Part shown: in pieces, positions 1 to 8,294 of the stretch
Position numbering within the stretch: position 1 is the first letter of the stretch
How the letters are laid out: each line of letters opens with the position of its first letter
Assembly (NCBI RefSeq): GCF_013820765.1
Contig: NZ_JABJVM010000012.1
Location: 1 to 64,000 of the forward strand
DNA: 64,000 nucleotides
Reading direction: 5' to 3'
Origin: Paenilisteria rustica
GTDB lineage: Bacteria > Bacillota > Bacilli > Lactobacillales > Listeriaceae
Translations under genes and position numbers: made by a program
The notes under the pieces: model-generated
What the model saw: the letters and a program-made list of their open reading frames with translations, nothing else
What the model was told of the DNA's origin: nothing
The model's database searches: none

Positions 1-80
1 TTGGATTGGGTTTCGTCACTTTTATCTTAACGGATGTTGATATTACTGTGTATTTTTTTGTCTTGAAATGAGAACAAAAA

Positions 81-127
81 AATGTTGAGGCAGATTAATT
101 TCTACCCCAACATTTATTATAGAACCA
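81..127. repeat. copy 1 of a ~50-bp terminator-like repeat
   Basis: The stretch from AATGTTGAGG to ATTATAGAACCA aligns closely with 1441-1486, sharing AATGT-GAGG, AGATTA, a CTACC/TTACC segment and ATTATAGAACCA. Here it folds through AATGTTG/CAACATT, whereas the second copy has a longer 20-bp stem. The rest of 1-217 shows no gene; TATACT at 192-197 is a possible -10 for the next gene but lacks a good -35. Confidence 0.5.
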
Positions 128-217
128 GAATAGTAACCGCCTGCCACCACACTTATGACACCCAGCCCTATCTAATTCTCCAAATATAGGCTATACTAGA
201 CAAAAGAGGTGAATGAA

Positions 218-472
218 ATGCCAGCAGAAAATCAAGGTGTGAATTTACTAGAACTGCGGAAATCTCCAAAGTTGAACCCCGAAATACAAGGGGAAATAGA
301 GGATTACGTGACGTGGGAACGTGAAGATAAATTGTACTTCGGTCGAATCGAAAAGATGCTAATTAACTCAGCCATAGTAGCGATTGACGAAGACTTGCAA
401 AAAGAACACAATGCACCAGTACGTACAGTGGTTAACTTTAAGAAATATCGAGTAGTCGAGTTAGAGAAATAA
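218..472 (+). CDS. DUF2187-like small protein
   Basis: An 84-residue soluble acidic protein. Residues from about 30 onward (IEDYVTW, FGRIEKM, NSAIVAI, TVVNFKKYRVVE) resemble the short beta-barrel-like DUF2187/YkvS family of Firmicutes, which has no assigned function. I place the start at ATG 218 because AGAGGTG at 205-211 gives a 6-nt spacer; an in-frame GTG at 209 overlaps that Shine-Dalgarno. The gene stands alone and ends before the hairpin at 502-530. Family assignment is by motif feel only. Confidence 0.6.
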   Translation: MPAENQGVNLLELRKSPKLNPEIQGEIEDYVTWEREDKLYFGRIEKMLINSAIVAIDEDLQKEHNAPVRTVVNFKKYRVVELEK

Positions 473-501
473 ACAACGAAACAGAAGCCTACCAATAAAG
501 C

Positions 502-530
502 AAAAAGCGTCCTAATTTGGGCGCTTTTTT
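502..530 (+). terminator. rho-independent terminator
   Basis: AAAAGCGTCC and GGGCGCTTTT form a stem with a 6-nt loop followed by a T run, 30 nt after the stop of the gene at 218-472. Confidence 0.8.
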
Positions 531-597
531 CATGTAATCTTGTGTTATAATGAATCATAGCGTTAATCACGAATTTACCACACGAGGAGTCGAAACA

Positions 598-1080
598 ATG
601 AAGTTCACAAAAAAATCATGGGGAATCGTAGCGCTAGCAGTCATCTGCATCATCGCCATCCCAGCAATCATTTTCACAAGCAACAAAGCGAAGGCGAGCA
701 CGGCGATCAACGAAAAAATCGCGGCATACGGCATTCCAACTGACGATATCATTGACATAAGCAAACTTAGCTACGATTTTAAAAGCGGCGGTTACGGTCG
801 AATTATAACGACAAAAAAAGACATGGCGAAGTGGAAAGCCTATCTTGAAAACCCGAAGCACGAAGAAAATAATTACTACATTACTTACGACAAGGACAAC
901 AAAGAAATCCGCGAAAAGAAAAACACGAATGATCCGCAAAGTACGGATTGGTATTATATTTTTCACTACGATCGCGGGGAAGTGACCGTGAACATGAGCG
1001 TTTTTGGGAATTGGATTGATCCTAATGACGCGGAATCCAAAGAATACAGCGCACTACTTTCCTATCCTAAAGCTAACTAA
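598..1080 (+). CDS. membrane-anchored or secreted hypothetical protein
   Basis: A 160-residue protein. It starts with MKFTKK, then a hydrophobic segment at about residues 8-26 (VALAVICIIAIPAIIF) that looks like an uncleaved signal-anchor, with no lipobox cysteine. The extracytoplasmic part (about 30-160) is hydrophilic and rich in Lys, Asp, Asn and Tyr. I chose ATG 598 because AGGAG sits about 10 nt upstream; the in-frame ATG at 550 would place a polar stretch before the membrane segment. I do not recognise the family. It is monocistronic between hairpins and its neighbours give no functional clue. Confidence 0.55.
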   Translation: MKFTKKSWGIVALAVICIIAIPAIIFTSNKAKASTAINEKIAAYGIPTDDIIDISKLSYDFKSGGYGRIITTKKDMAKWKAYLENPKHEENNYYITYDKDNKEIREKKNTNDPQSTDWYYIFHYDRGEVTVNMSVFGNWIDPNDAESKEYSALLSYPKAN

Positions 1081-1150
1081 TAATCCCTGTAAAAATTCTC
1101 TATCCTTTTTACTATAAACTTGGTATACTTAATAAAAAGGGAGTGATAGT

Positions 1151-1411
1151 GTGAAAAGAAAAGCATATCGTAATTCACCAGCATTTGTTATGTTAGCGTG
1201 GGGTTCATTCTTGGCGTTCCTAGCACTTACAATCATTGGTCTAGCAACGTTGAAAGAACCTCTAATGGTCAAAGGGTACTATCTCATGGGTTCAATCGGT
1301 TTGATTTCATCTGCTTTTACAGTGGCTAAAGTCGTGCGTGATAACCAAGAGGATGAAGAGCGTTACAACCAAATGTTCCGCGCGAAAGACGTAGAAAACG
1401 CTGAGGAATAA
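1151..1411 (+). CDS. YiaA/YiaB-type two-helix membrane protein
   Basis: An 86-residue protein with two transmembrane helices (about 11-32 and 41-60) and a charged C-terminus. The features NSPAFVMLAW, KGYYLMGSIGL and VAKVVRDNQED match the YiaAB two-helix family (E. coli YiaA/YiaB), whose role is unknown. The GTG start at 1151 follows AGGGAG with good spacing. It is transcribed alone and ends at the strong 20-bp hairpin 1424-1490. Confidence 0.75.
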   Translation: MKRKAYRNSPAFVMLAWGSFLAFLALTIIGLATLKEPLMVKGYYLMGSIGLISSAFTVAKVVRDNQEDEERYNQMFRAKDVENAEE

Positions 1412-1423
1412 GGTAAGACGCAG

Positions 1424-1490
1424 AAAATGGTTCTATAATCAATGTGGAGGAAGATTATTCTTACCTCGATATTGATTATAGAACCATTTT
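1424..1490. terminator. 20-bp perfect inverted repeat, bidirectional terminator; copy 2 of the repeat at 81-127
   Basis: AAAATGGTTCTATAATCAAT at 1424-1443 is an exact reverse complement of 1471-1490. The loop carries a second small stem (GAGGAAG against CTTACCTC). Convergent genes end on both sides, at 1411 on plus and 1506 on minus. The right half repeats the sequence at 81-127. Confidence 0.75.
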
Positions 1491-1505
1491 TTATATCTTT
1501 TTAAA

Positions 1506-2405
1506 CTACAATTCCCTCTGTATAAACGTAAATAAATCTAAAAGAAGGCTGGTTTCATGCTCTTTATCAAAAGCAGCGACAATATTTTGATCTTCACTGT
1601 CACTTTCTAAATCAACAATCTTAATCCGATACTTGTCTTCCAGAGTCCCATCATTCATCCCGGAATATAAGAAAGCCGAACCTTTTCCCACAGAAACCAA
1701 AGATAGCCCCTCATCAAGATCTTTCACGTAAGAATTCGCCTTCAAATTGAACCCATTCTTGAGACCTTGTCCGACCACATAATCCACAATAACTGGTGAC
1801 TGCTGTCTTTCAAGTAAAATAAACGTTTCCTGACTTAAATCTGAAAAACGCAACTTTTTCTTATGACTTAAGGCGTGATTGACTGGCATAGCGATTTGTA
1901 AATGATTTTCTAGGAATATCGCTTTCTCAACCGTATCACTAGATTGAAAATAAGTTAATAAATTAAAAACCAAATCATACTGGCCACTCAAGAGCCCATC
2001 AGCTAGCTTCATCGGTGTATCTTGTTTCATCAAAAATGGAACATGAGGATGGCTAATTTTAAAACGCTCCAACAGTTCATACATTTTACTCATATTAAAA
2101 TTGGATAGATAACCAATTTTTATAATTTGGGCAGTTCTATCCGGACTCTCTTGCTCATCAAACATATGAGCCAACTTATCAACACGTGTTAAAATATCGT
2201 TGACTTCTGCTAGAAATTGTTCACCGGCACGTGTTAATGTAATCGTGTGACTACGCCGAATAAACAGCGCCACACCTAGCTCAGCCTCTAATTCTTGTAT
2301 GTGTCTACTTAAAGTTGGTTGCGAAATATACAGCTTTTCGGAAGCTTTTGTAAAACTACTCTCCGTTGCAACTTTAACGAAATAATTCAAGGTGGTTAAC
2401 TTCAT
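1506..2405 (-). CDS. LysR-family transcriptional regulator
   Basis: A 299-residue protein with the classic LysR N-terminal winged helix-turn-helix (MKLTTLNYFVKVATESSF, then SQPTLSRHIQELE at about residues 27-40) and a type 2 periplasmic-binding-like co-inducer domain over about 90-295. The start is the ATG at 2405, which has TGGAG six bases upstream; an in-frame upstream ATG at 2444 lacks this. It lies immediately downstream of the CocE-like hydrolase gene on the same strand (68-nt gap), so the two may be co-transcribed and the hydrolase is the most likely target. The ligand is unknown. Confidence 0.88.
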   Translation of the reverse strand: MKLTTLNYFVKVATESSFTKASEKLYISQPTLSRHIQELEAELGVALFIRRSHTITLTRAGEQFLAEVNDILTRVDKLAHMFDEQESPDRTAQIIKIGYLSNFNMSKMYELLERFKISHPHVPFLMKQDTPMKLADGLLSGQYDLVFNLLTYFQSSDTVEKAIFLENHLQIAMPVNHALSHKKKLRFSDLSQETFILLERQQSPVIVDYVVGQGLKNGFNLKANSYVKDLDEGLSLVSVGKGSAFLYSGMNDGTLEDKYRIKIVDLESDSEDQNIVAAFDKEHETSLLLDLFTFIQREL

Positions 2406-2472
2406 AATAACTCCATTCCAAACTAATATTGGTAGTAGTTTCATTATAAAGTTAACCCCTTGAATCTACAAG

Positions 2473-4233
2473 TTATTTGGGCATCACAGGTAATTGAAGG
2501 TAAGAAGCGTACTCTCCACCAGTATGAAGAATATGAATGCCTTTATTATCTGGTGTACAACCTGGTGTTCCTGGCATAACCGATCCAAGTTCGTCTTTTG
2601 TACTGACAACAATTCGCAACGTTTCTAAAGCTTCATAAGATAAACCAAGTGGACTTAAAACGATATCTAATGCCACAATTTCTCCTTGCGCGAGTTTTTC
2701 AACGCGGTCAAAACGATAGGCTGGAATTTCATCGGTTGCTATTTCGCTGTCAAGTTGACGCATCGAAGCACGAAGACGACCCCACGGACCTTTGTAACGT
2801 AATGCTGATGCTCCTTCTTGCGTGAAATCTTGGAGTGCTGCGCCATGATTTGGAACGACGAATTCACTCAAAACATTACCAAGTTTATCGATTTTTTGAA
2901 TCCAAACGAAGACATCCATATCATCATAGCCGTCCACTTCCATAAACAGTTTTGCTTTCGGATAACCAACAAAATGCGTTTCTTTGTCGAAGGTCATTTG
3001 GAAAGACGTGCGCCCTGGGACGCTATTGGCAACATATTTTACTGGGAAGTCCTCTGGTTCAGGATTTTCTTGTAAAGCACGGAATTTACCATTCATGTAG
3101 TAACGTTTATTTTCGCTAGCTACAGGTGGGAAAGTTTCCGCGGGTAGATCTGTTTCATTACTACCATGGAAATCAAGAAGGGAATAGCGCACAGTCGGTG
3201 TATTTGTCCAACCGTTATCTTTGCCAAGTAAATAGTAATCAAAGAAGCGACGCAATTCTTCTGTATTGTCTTCATCGTAGTAATATGGCCATTCTTGACG
3301 GTCGTGAATACGAAGCCATTTTTCAGTGGAGCCGAGTGTACGCCATGAACGGAAGGTACCCATTGTGTGTAGTGTGTTGGAATAACTTGCTATAACGAAA
3401 GCCGGAACAGTGATTTTACTCGCATCCGCCACTTTATCTTTCCAAATAGCAGCATCGGCCATTGGATAAGCTTGCATTTCTTTTACTAAGTCTTCACGTT
3501 TGGCACCTGTAGCGCTGACGTGATTTATTTGCAAGCGTTCAATGAAATTTTGATCAGGGATGCCACCAATAAAAGCTAAATCGCGATAACCGTCCGCAAG
3601 TCCTTCTGTTGGGTTGATACAAGTCAAATGCGGTGGCTGTTCGGCTGCGATATACCATTGCGAAAAGGCTAGATACGATGTTCCGGTAAGGGCTGTTTTG
3701 CCATTTGACCAAGATTGAGCGGCTAACCATTCGATTAAATCATAACCGTCTTCTGCCTCCTGGGAACCGATCATCGTGGTGTCGCCTTCACTATGAGCGA
3801 TACCGCGCATATCTGGATTACAAACGGCGTAACCATGCGCACACCAGTAAGCTGGATCAGGCGCTTCGAATTTCGTTAGACCTGAATTCCACGCGTTTCC
3901 CATACCTAACATATTGAAAAGATTTTTGTAGCGAGGTGCAGTTCCGGCGCTTTTTCCATAAGGGCTCCAAGCGATGAGAGTTGGGACTGTTTCTTCTGTA
4001 ATTGGTAAATAGATATCTGTGTAAATCGTGATACCGTCGCGCAATTTAACGGGTACATCTTTTAACATTTTAATATCGCACGTTAGTGGTTTGAAGCCTT
4101 CCGCGATTAGTTGGCCTTTTTTCAAGATAACTTCCTTTGTTTCAAAAGGGCTAAGGACACCGTGTTCGATACCATTGTCAATATATTCGAATGCTGGGCT
4201 AAAACTCATATTTTCTGTGATTTTTGCAGTCAT
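2473..4233 (-). CDS. CocE/NonD-type alpha/beta hydrolase (X-Pro dipeptidyl-peptidase S15 fold)
   Basis: A 586-residue cytoplasmic hydrolase. The N-terminal part has KLRDGITIYTDIYLP, PYGK and DMRGIAHSEG, typical of the S15/CocE fold. The nucleophile motif is GTSYLA with Ser186 (family GxSYxG). The C-terminal third, after about residue 370, matches the X-Pro peptidase C-terminal jelly-roll domain. Family members cleave esters, beta-lactam acyl groups or X-Pro peptides; the substrate here cannot be read from sequence. The start is ATG 4233 with GGAGG eight bases upstream. The adjacent LysR gene suggests substrate-inducible expression. Confidence 0.85.
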   Translation of the reverse strand: MTAKITENMSFSPAFEYIDNGIEHGVLSPFETKEVILKKGQLIAEGFKPLTCDIKMLKDVPVKLRDGITIYTDIYLPITEETVPTLIAWSPYGKSAGTAPRYKNLFNMLGMGNAWNSGLTKFEAPDPAYWCAHGYAVCNPDMRGIAHSEGDTTMIGSQEAEDGYDLIEWLAAQSWSNGKTALTGTSYLAFSQWYIAAEQPPHLTCINPTEGLADGYRDLAFIGGIPDQNFIERLQINHVSATGAKREDLVKEMQAYPMADAAIWKDKVADASKITVPAFVIASYSNTLHTMGTFRSWRTLGSTEKWLRIHDRQEWPYYYDEDNTEELRRFFDYYLLGKDNGWTNTPTVRYSLLDFHGSNETDLPAETFPPVASENKRYYMNGKFRALQENPEPEDFPVKYVANSVPGRTSFQMTFDKETHFVGYPKAKLFMEVDGYDDMDVFVWIQKIDKLGNVLSEFVVPNHGAALQDFTQEGASALRYKGPWGRLRASMRQLDSEIATDEIPAYRFDRVEKLAQGEIVALDIVLSPLGLSYEALETLRIVVSTKDELGSVMPGTPGCTPDNKGIHILHTGGEYASYLQLPVMPK

Positions 4234-4360
4234 TTGTATTACCTCCAAGACTATTTTCTCTACACTTCAAATTATACGAGGGAAAACGCTAGAAGTACAA
4301 TCGTTATTCTGCATACTCAAGCTATCGAGGTATGTGTTATTTGAAAAATGAATACCATGA

Positions 4361-4405
4361 AAAAAACCTCGATACGCAGATTAAAAATCTAACTATCGAG
4401 GCATT
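4361..4405 (-). terminator. terminator after the 50-residue gene
   Basis: On the minus strand CCTCGATA and TATCGAGG pair, with an inner stem and then a T run (A run at 4361-4366 on plus). Confidence 0.75.
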
Positions 4406-4408
4406 TTC

Positions 4409-4561
4409 CTATTCTGTATCCTTGGACTCATCTTTTGTATCGTCAGTCTTCTTTTTCGTTGGCAAAATAATTTCTTTATCGCCTGGGAGCACGATGGTAT
4501 AATCATTTTTCTTCACCAGTTTGCCGTTGTCGAAGTCTGGGAAATCTGCTTTTTGTGCCAT
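4409..4561 (-). CDS. 50-residue acidic/lysine-rich small protein
   Basis: The reading frame from ATG 4561 to TAG 4409 encodes 50 residues beginning MAQKADFPDFDNGK, with a hydrophobic middle (YTIVLPGDKEIILPTKKK) and a Lys/Asp/Glu-rich tail. A perfect GGAGG lies 7 nt upstream of the ATG and a terminator follows the stop, so this is a genuine monocistronic small gene. I do not recognise its function. No membrane segment or cysteine is present. Confidence 0.7.
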   Translation of the reverse strand: MAQKADFPDFDNGKLVKKNDYTIVLPGDKEIILPTKKKTDDTKDESKDTE

Positions 4562-4699
4562 GCTATGACCTCCATTTCTCTCCCATTATACTACAAATCT
4601 CATTTTCTTTCCTTATATGCTTGTAAAAGGAGCGCGTAAATGGGATAATTTTAGAGAAGAAGTTGCCACGGAATAAAGTGAAGAAGGAGCGTTAATCCA

Positions 4700-5152
4700 T
4701 TGAAAATTACGAAAAAACTCGCGATCTCGCAAAAAGAGTGTTTTGATACGATTATGAATTCAGTTGTCCATGATGTAAAGGCGGCAACAGGGAAGAAACC
4801 GCTTGTACAAAAGCTTGAGGGCTTGAAATTCAAGCGCAAAATGGCGAATGGTTCGGAAGCCATCATGATTATTACGAAATGTACGCCGCCCGAAGTGTAT
4901 GAATTTCAGACGAAAACGCATGTAAATACACACACGACAAGCTACACGATTGAGGCTGTCACAGAGCATACATGTGAAGTGATTTATGATGAGACGGTAG
5001 AAGCAAAAACATCGATGGCGCGATGGAATAACATCCTTGTCGGCGGCATGCTAGGATTCACACGTAAGAAACGAATCACCCGAATGCTAGACGGAATCGA
5101 AGCCCTAGTAATCCAACAACACAAGGATTTAGTCTCGAAAATTGAAGGCTAA
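4700..5152 (+). CDS. DUF3284-like protein
   Basis: A 150-residue soluble protein beginning MKITKKLAISQKECFDTIMNSVVHDV, with ITKCTPPEVYEFQT and a C-terminal RKKRITRMLDGIEALV. This resembles the Firmicute DUF3284 family, which has a START-like look and no known function. The start is TTG 4700 with AAGGAG 9 nt upstream. It stands alone, 240 bp upstream of dnaX and in the same direction. Confidence 0.6.
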   Translation: MKITKKLAISQKECFDTIMNSVVHDVKAATGKKPLVQKLEGLKFKRKMANGSEAIMIITKCTPPEVYEFQTKTHVNTHTTSYTIEAVTEHTCEVIYDETVEAKTSMARWNNILVGGMLGFTRKKRITRMLDGIEALVIQQHKDLVSKIEG

Positions 5153-5159
5153 CTCGAAC

Positions 5160-5188
5160 TTATCAAATAGGTTTTTATAAGCTATAAT
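5160..5188 (+). promoter_or_regulatory. sigma-A promoter for dnaX
   Basis: TTATCA at 5160-5165 and TATAAT at 5183-5188 are separated by 17 nt. This gives a roughly 200-nt leader containing the palindromic element at 5261-5385. Confidence 0.6.
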
Positions 5189-5260
5189 GGAAATATAGAA
5201 TACGCAGATAGCAGACAAAGTTCTTATTGTTTAAAAGTTAGTCTTTGCAAACGCCAAACC

Positions 5261-5385
5261 TTCAGCGGAGCGACAAGCGCTCAGATTCTAGGCAAAGGCG
5301 AGTACCGGAGCGGAGTGTACGACTGTACAAGAGCATCGGAACACAGACTTTAACGACGAAGATGAGTACTTGTCGCTTCGCTGAA
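5261..5385 (+). repeat. palindromic intergenic element R1 (family A), in the dnaX leader
   Basis: TTCAGCGGAGCGACAAG at 5261-5277 pairs with 5369-5385 (16 of 17 Watson-Crick, the odd pair being G-T). Inside lies the family core CCGGAGCGGAGTGTAC with GTAC/GTAC mini-stem (5305-5341). About 75 internal bases match the reverse complement of R5 (58383-58504) nearly base for base, while the outer stems differ. The right arm touches the dnaX Shine-Dalgarno (AGGAG, 5386-5390). Confidence 0.8.
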
Positions 5386-5395
5386 AGGAGTAAGA

Positions 5396-7132
5396 ATGGC
5401 ATATCAAGCACTATACCGTGTTTTCCGACCGCAAAGTTTTCAAGATGTAGTCGGGCAAGAACATGTAACGCGAACACTCAAAAATGCTATCGTCCAAAAT
5501 AAGACGTCTCATGCATACTTGTTTTCTGGTCCACGTGGAACGGGTAAAACGAGTGCGGCGAAGATTTTTGCGAAGGCGATTAACTGTCCGAATAGTGTGG
5601 ATGGCGAGCCTTGCAATGATTGTGAGATTTGTACGGGTACGACGGATGGCTCGATTCCTGATGTTCTAGAGATTGATGCGGCGTCTAATAACGGTGTCGA
5701 GGAAATTCGTGATATCCGGGAAAAGGTGAAGTATGCGCCGACCATCGCGAAGTATAAAGTGTACATTATCGATGAGGTGCACATGCTTTCGACGGGGGCT
5801 TTCAATGCGCTCTTAAAAACGCTCGAGGAACCGCCGAAACATGTCATCTTTATTTTGGCAACGACAGAGCCGCATAAGTTACCGCTGACCATCATTTCGC
5901 GGGTACAGCGTTTCGATTTCAAACGGATTACGACGCAAGACATTATTGGGCGTTTGGCGTTTATTTTAGAAGAGGAAAAAATTGCGTATGATGCGAAGGC
6001 GCTCGACATTGTGGCCCGCGCAGCAGAAGGCGGGATGCGTGACGCGCTAAGTTTGCTCGATCAAGTTATTTCGTACGGCACGCAAGAAGTCACGGTTGCC
6101 GACGCACTCGAAATCACAGGTTCCGTAGCGCAAGGCATGCTCACCGAACTCGTGCAAGCAGTAATCAATTCCGACGCAAAAATGGCATTAGAAAAGTTAT
6201 CCGGACTACTCGCAGAAGGTAAAGACCCGGTTCGCTTAGTAGAAGATTTGCTCGTATTTTTCCGCGATGTATTGCTATTCCAAAAGGCGCCAGATTTAAC
6301 AGATGCTATGGAGCGCGCAGTTATCGATGAAGCGTTCCAAACATTGGCGACGTCTGCCGATGCGAACAAAATATACCAATACGTGACGATTTTAAACGAC
6401 GCTGGTCAACAAATGCGATTTTCTAATCATCCAGGAATCTACATCGAAGTTGCGCTTGTGCAGTTGATTCAAGTTGGCGGAGGAGCACCAGTTGCAGCTA
6501 CCACACCGAATGTAGCGGCTGCGCCGAGTCAAGATGTTGCCGAACTCGTGAACAAAGTCGACCGTTTAGAGCAAGAGCTGAACGATTTAAAACGTCAAAT
6601 CGCGAATGGCGCAACGGCAGGGAATGGAACAAACGCCCAATCTGCCGCACCGCGCAAGAAGCAAGCCATCTCGGGAAACAAACAATTCAAAGCACCAGTC
6701 GGGCGAATCAATTCCGTACTAAGCGCTGCGAAAAAACAAGATTTGCAACTCATTCGCAGTTGCTGGAGCGACCTGATTTCGATGCTGATGGCCTCACAAG
6801 CCGCACTTTTAAACGAAGCAGAGCCCGTAGCTGCCTCTAACGACACTTTTGTGTTAAAATTTAAGCATGAGATTCATTGTCAAATGGCGATGGATAATCC
6901 CAATTTTGTAGAAACAGTAACGAACGGCATTTCGCGGCTGACGAAGAATAACTATAGCTTCATCGGCATTCCCGAAGATCAGTGGGGCGAAATCCGCGAG
7001 AACTTCCTGAAAAATGCGGACAACACCGAATCAGAAGACGGCGGCGAAAAACCATCAGAACCGGCGGAAGATCCTATTATCAGTGAAGCTGCGAAACTAG
7101 TTGGAGAAGGTTTACTTGAAATTAAAGAATAA
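5396..7132 (+). CDS. dnaX: DNA polymerase III subunits gamma/tau
   Basis: A 578-residue clamp-loader ATPase of the replisome. The Walker A motif GPRGTGKT is at residues 45-52, the zinc module is Cys64, Cys73, Cys76 and Cys79, Walker B/DExH is YIIDEVHML, and sensor 1 is FILATTEP. Domain III follows, then an Ala/Asn-rich linker and a tau-type C-terminus. Length fits Firmicute DnaX. I saw no obvious frameshift site for a separate gamma form. ATG 5396 has AGGAG 5 nt upstream. It heads the conserved dnaX-ebfC-recR-yaaL cluster. The leader hairpin R1 directly abuts the ribosome binding site, so its folding could influence translation. Confidence 0.97.
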   Translation: MAYQALYRVFRPQSFQDVVGQEHVTRTLKNAIVQNKTSHAYLFSGPRGTGKTSAAKIFAKAINCPNSVDGEPCNDCEICTGTTDGSIPDVLEIDAASNNGVEEIRDIREKVKYAPTIAKYKVYIIDEVHMLSTGAFNALLKTLEEPPKHVIFILATTEPHKLPLTIISRVQRFDFKRITTQDIIGRLAFILEEEKIAYDAKALDIVARAAEGGMRDALSLLDQVISYGTQEVTVADALEITGSVAQGMLTELVQAVINSDAKMALEKLSGLLAEGKDPVRLVEDLLVFFRDVLLFQKAPDLTDAMERAVIDEAFQTLATSADANKIYQYVTILNDAGQQMRFSNHPGIYIEVALVQLIQVGGGAPVAATTPNVAAAPSQDVAELVNKVDRLEQELNDLKRQIANGATAGNGTNAQSAAPRKKQAISGNKQFKAPVGRINSVLSAAKKQDLQLIRSCWSDLISMLMASQAALLNEAEPVAASNDTFVLKFKHEIHCQMAMDNPNFVETVTNGISRLTKNNYSFIGIPEDQWGEIRENFLKNADNTESEDGGEKPSEPAEDPIISEAAKLVGEGLLEIKE

Positions 7133-7163
7133 AAAACTAAGATAAGAAAGAGGAGATTTAATA

Positions 7164-7481
7164 ATGCGTGGAATGGGAAATATGCAAGGTATGATGAAAC
7201 AAATGCAAAAAATGCAAAAAGAAATGGCAAAAGCACAAGCAGAACTGGAAGAAAGAAGCTTCACAGGAACAGCAGGCGGCGGCATGGTAACCGTTGAAAT
7301 GACAGGAAAACGCCTTGTAACAGACGTCATCGTAAAAGAAGAAGTAGTAGACCCAGAAGACATCGAAATGCTACAAGACCTAATTTTAGCAGCAACAAAC
7401 GACGCACTAAAACAAGTAGAAGACACAACCGCATCCACAATGGGCAAATTCACGCAAGGTATGAACCTACCAGGGATGTAA
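7164..7481 (+). CDS. ebfC: YbaB/EbfC nucleoid-associated protein
   Basis: A 105-residue DNA-binding dimer. The N-terminus is a Met/Lys/Gln-rich helix ([21 protein letters not shown]), followed by the family core [20 protein letters not shown] and the segment [19 protein letters not shown]. It starts 31 nt after dnaX with a GAGGAG ribosome binding site, the usual dnaX-ybaB-recR order, which suggests a link to recombination or replication. Codon use is unusually biased to A-ending codons compared with dnaX. Confidence 0.95.
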   Translation: MRGMGNMQGMMKQMQKMQKEMAKAQAELEERSFTGTAGGGMVTVEMTGKRLVTDVIVKEEVVDPEDIEMLQDLILAATNDALKQVEDTTASTMGKFTQGMNLPGM

Positions 7482-7505
7482 TTCTGGATAGATTCTACAC
7501 AATGT

Positions 7506-7626
7506 AAATCGGCGACAAGCGCTCGCATTCAGCAGATTAGGCGGACTTCCGGTTCTCACGTACACCAGTACGCTCCGCTTCCGGATTCCACCGAATCTGC
7601 TGAATACAAACGCTTTCGCTCGATTT
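7506..7626 (-). repeat. palindromic intergenic element R2 (family B)
   Basis: The ends are AAATCG/CGATTT. An outer imperfect stem pairs GCGACAAGCG with CGCTTTCGC, and an inner perfect 12-bp stem pairs ATTCAGCAGATT (7527-7538) with 7594-7605. On the minus strand the core is CCGGAAGCGGAGCGTAC... ending ACCGGAA (7547-7584). It lies between ebfC and recR, 54 nt before the recR start. Confidence 0.8.
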
Positions 7627-7680
7627 GTTGGGAGCAGAATTTAGATGTCTACCCAAGAGATTAAGAGCAAGGAGGATTTT

Positions 7681-8277
7681 ATGCATTATCCGGAGCCGAT
7701 AACTAAACTGATGGACAGCTTTATGAAATTGCCAGGGATCGGACCGAAAACCGCGGCGCGGCTGGCTTTTTTTACGTTGGACATGAAAGAAGAAGATGTG
7801 CTTGATTTTGCGAAGGCACTTGTGGATGCGAAACGTAATTTGAGTTTTTGCTCCGTTTGCGGCCATATTACGGACAAAGATCCGTGTTATATTTGTGCGG
7901 ATACGTCGCGCGATCGCAGTATTATCTGTGTTGTTCAAGAGGCAAAAGACGTGATTGCGATGGAAAAAATGCGTGATTTCCGCGGCTTGTACCATGTGCT
8001 TCACGGGACGATTTCACCGATGGACGGGATTGGTCCAGAAGATATTAATATCCCTGATTTGCTGAAACGCTTGCAGGATGACACAATTCAAGAAGTAGTT
8101 TTGGCGACGAATCCGAATGTGGAGGGCGAGGCGACAGCGATGTATATTTCAAGATTGCTGAAACCATCGGGCATAAAAGTGACGCGAATTGCGCACGGAC
8201 TCCCGGTTGGCGGCGATTTAGAGTATGCTGATGAAGTGACGCTATCCAAAGCATTAGAGGGACGACGCGAAATTTAA
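7681..8277 (+). CDS. recR: recombination mediator RecR
   Basis: A 198-residue RecFOR-pathway protein that loads RecA at gaps. The N-terminal HhH is [15 protein letters not shown] (residues 15-29), the zinc finger is [16 protein letters not shown], and the Toprim domain carries VVQEAKDV and [19 protein letters not shown] 7681 is preceded by a strong AAGGAGG; an in-frame ATG at 7645 is rejected because the family starts with MHYPEPI. The element R2 separates it from ebfC, so it may rely on read-through from dnaX. Confidence 0.97.
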   Translation: MHYPEPITKLMDSFMKLPGIGPKTAARLAFFTLDMKEEDVLDFAKALVDAKRNLSFCSVCGHITDKDPCYICADTSRDRSIICVVQEAKDVIAMEKMRDFRGLYHVLHGTISPMDGIGPEDINIPDLLKRLQDDTIQEVVLATNPNVEGEATAMYISRLLKPSGIKVTRIAHGLPVGGDLEYADEVTLSKALEGRREI

Positions 8278-8294
8278 AAACGAGGTGAGCGAAA

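Noticed and set aside
4028-4351. Plus-strand open frames opposite the start of the CocE-like gene
   Set aside because: No ribosome binding site or recognisable domain; they overlap a well-supported gene.
5189-5395. SRP (scr/ffs) RNA gene in front of dnaX
   Set aside because: The position is right for Bacilli, but the conserved SRP Alu and S-domain segments (for example GGGGAGGTAGCGGTGCCC-like sequence) are absent; the region is filled by palindromic element R1.
5500-7000. Programmed frameshift producing a gamma subunit from dnaX
   Set aside because: No A AAA AAG-type slippery site with a following stop in the alternative frame was evident in the linker region.
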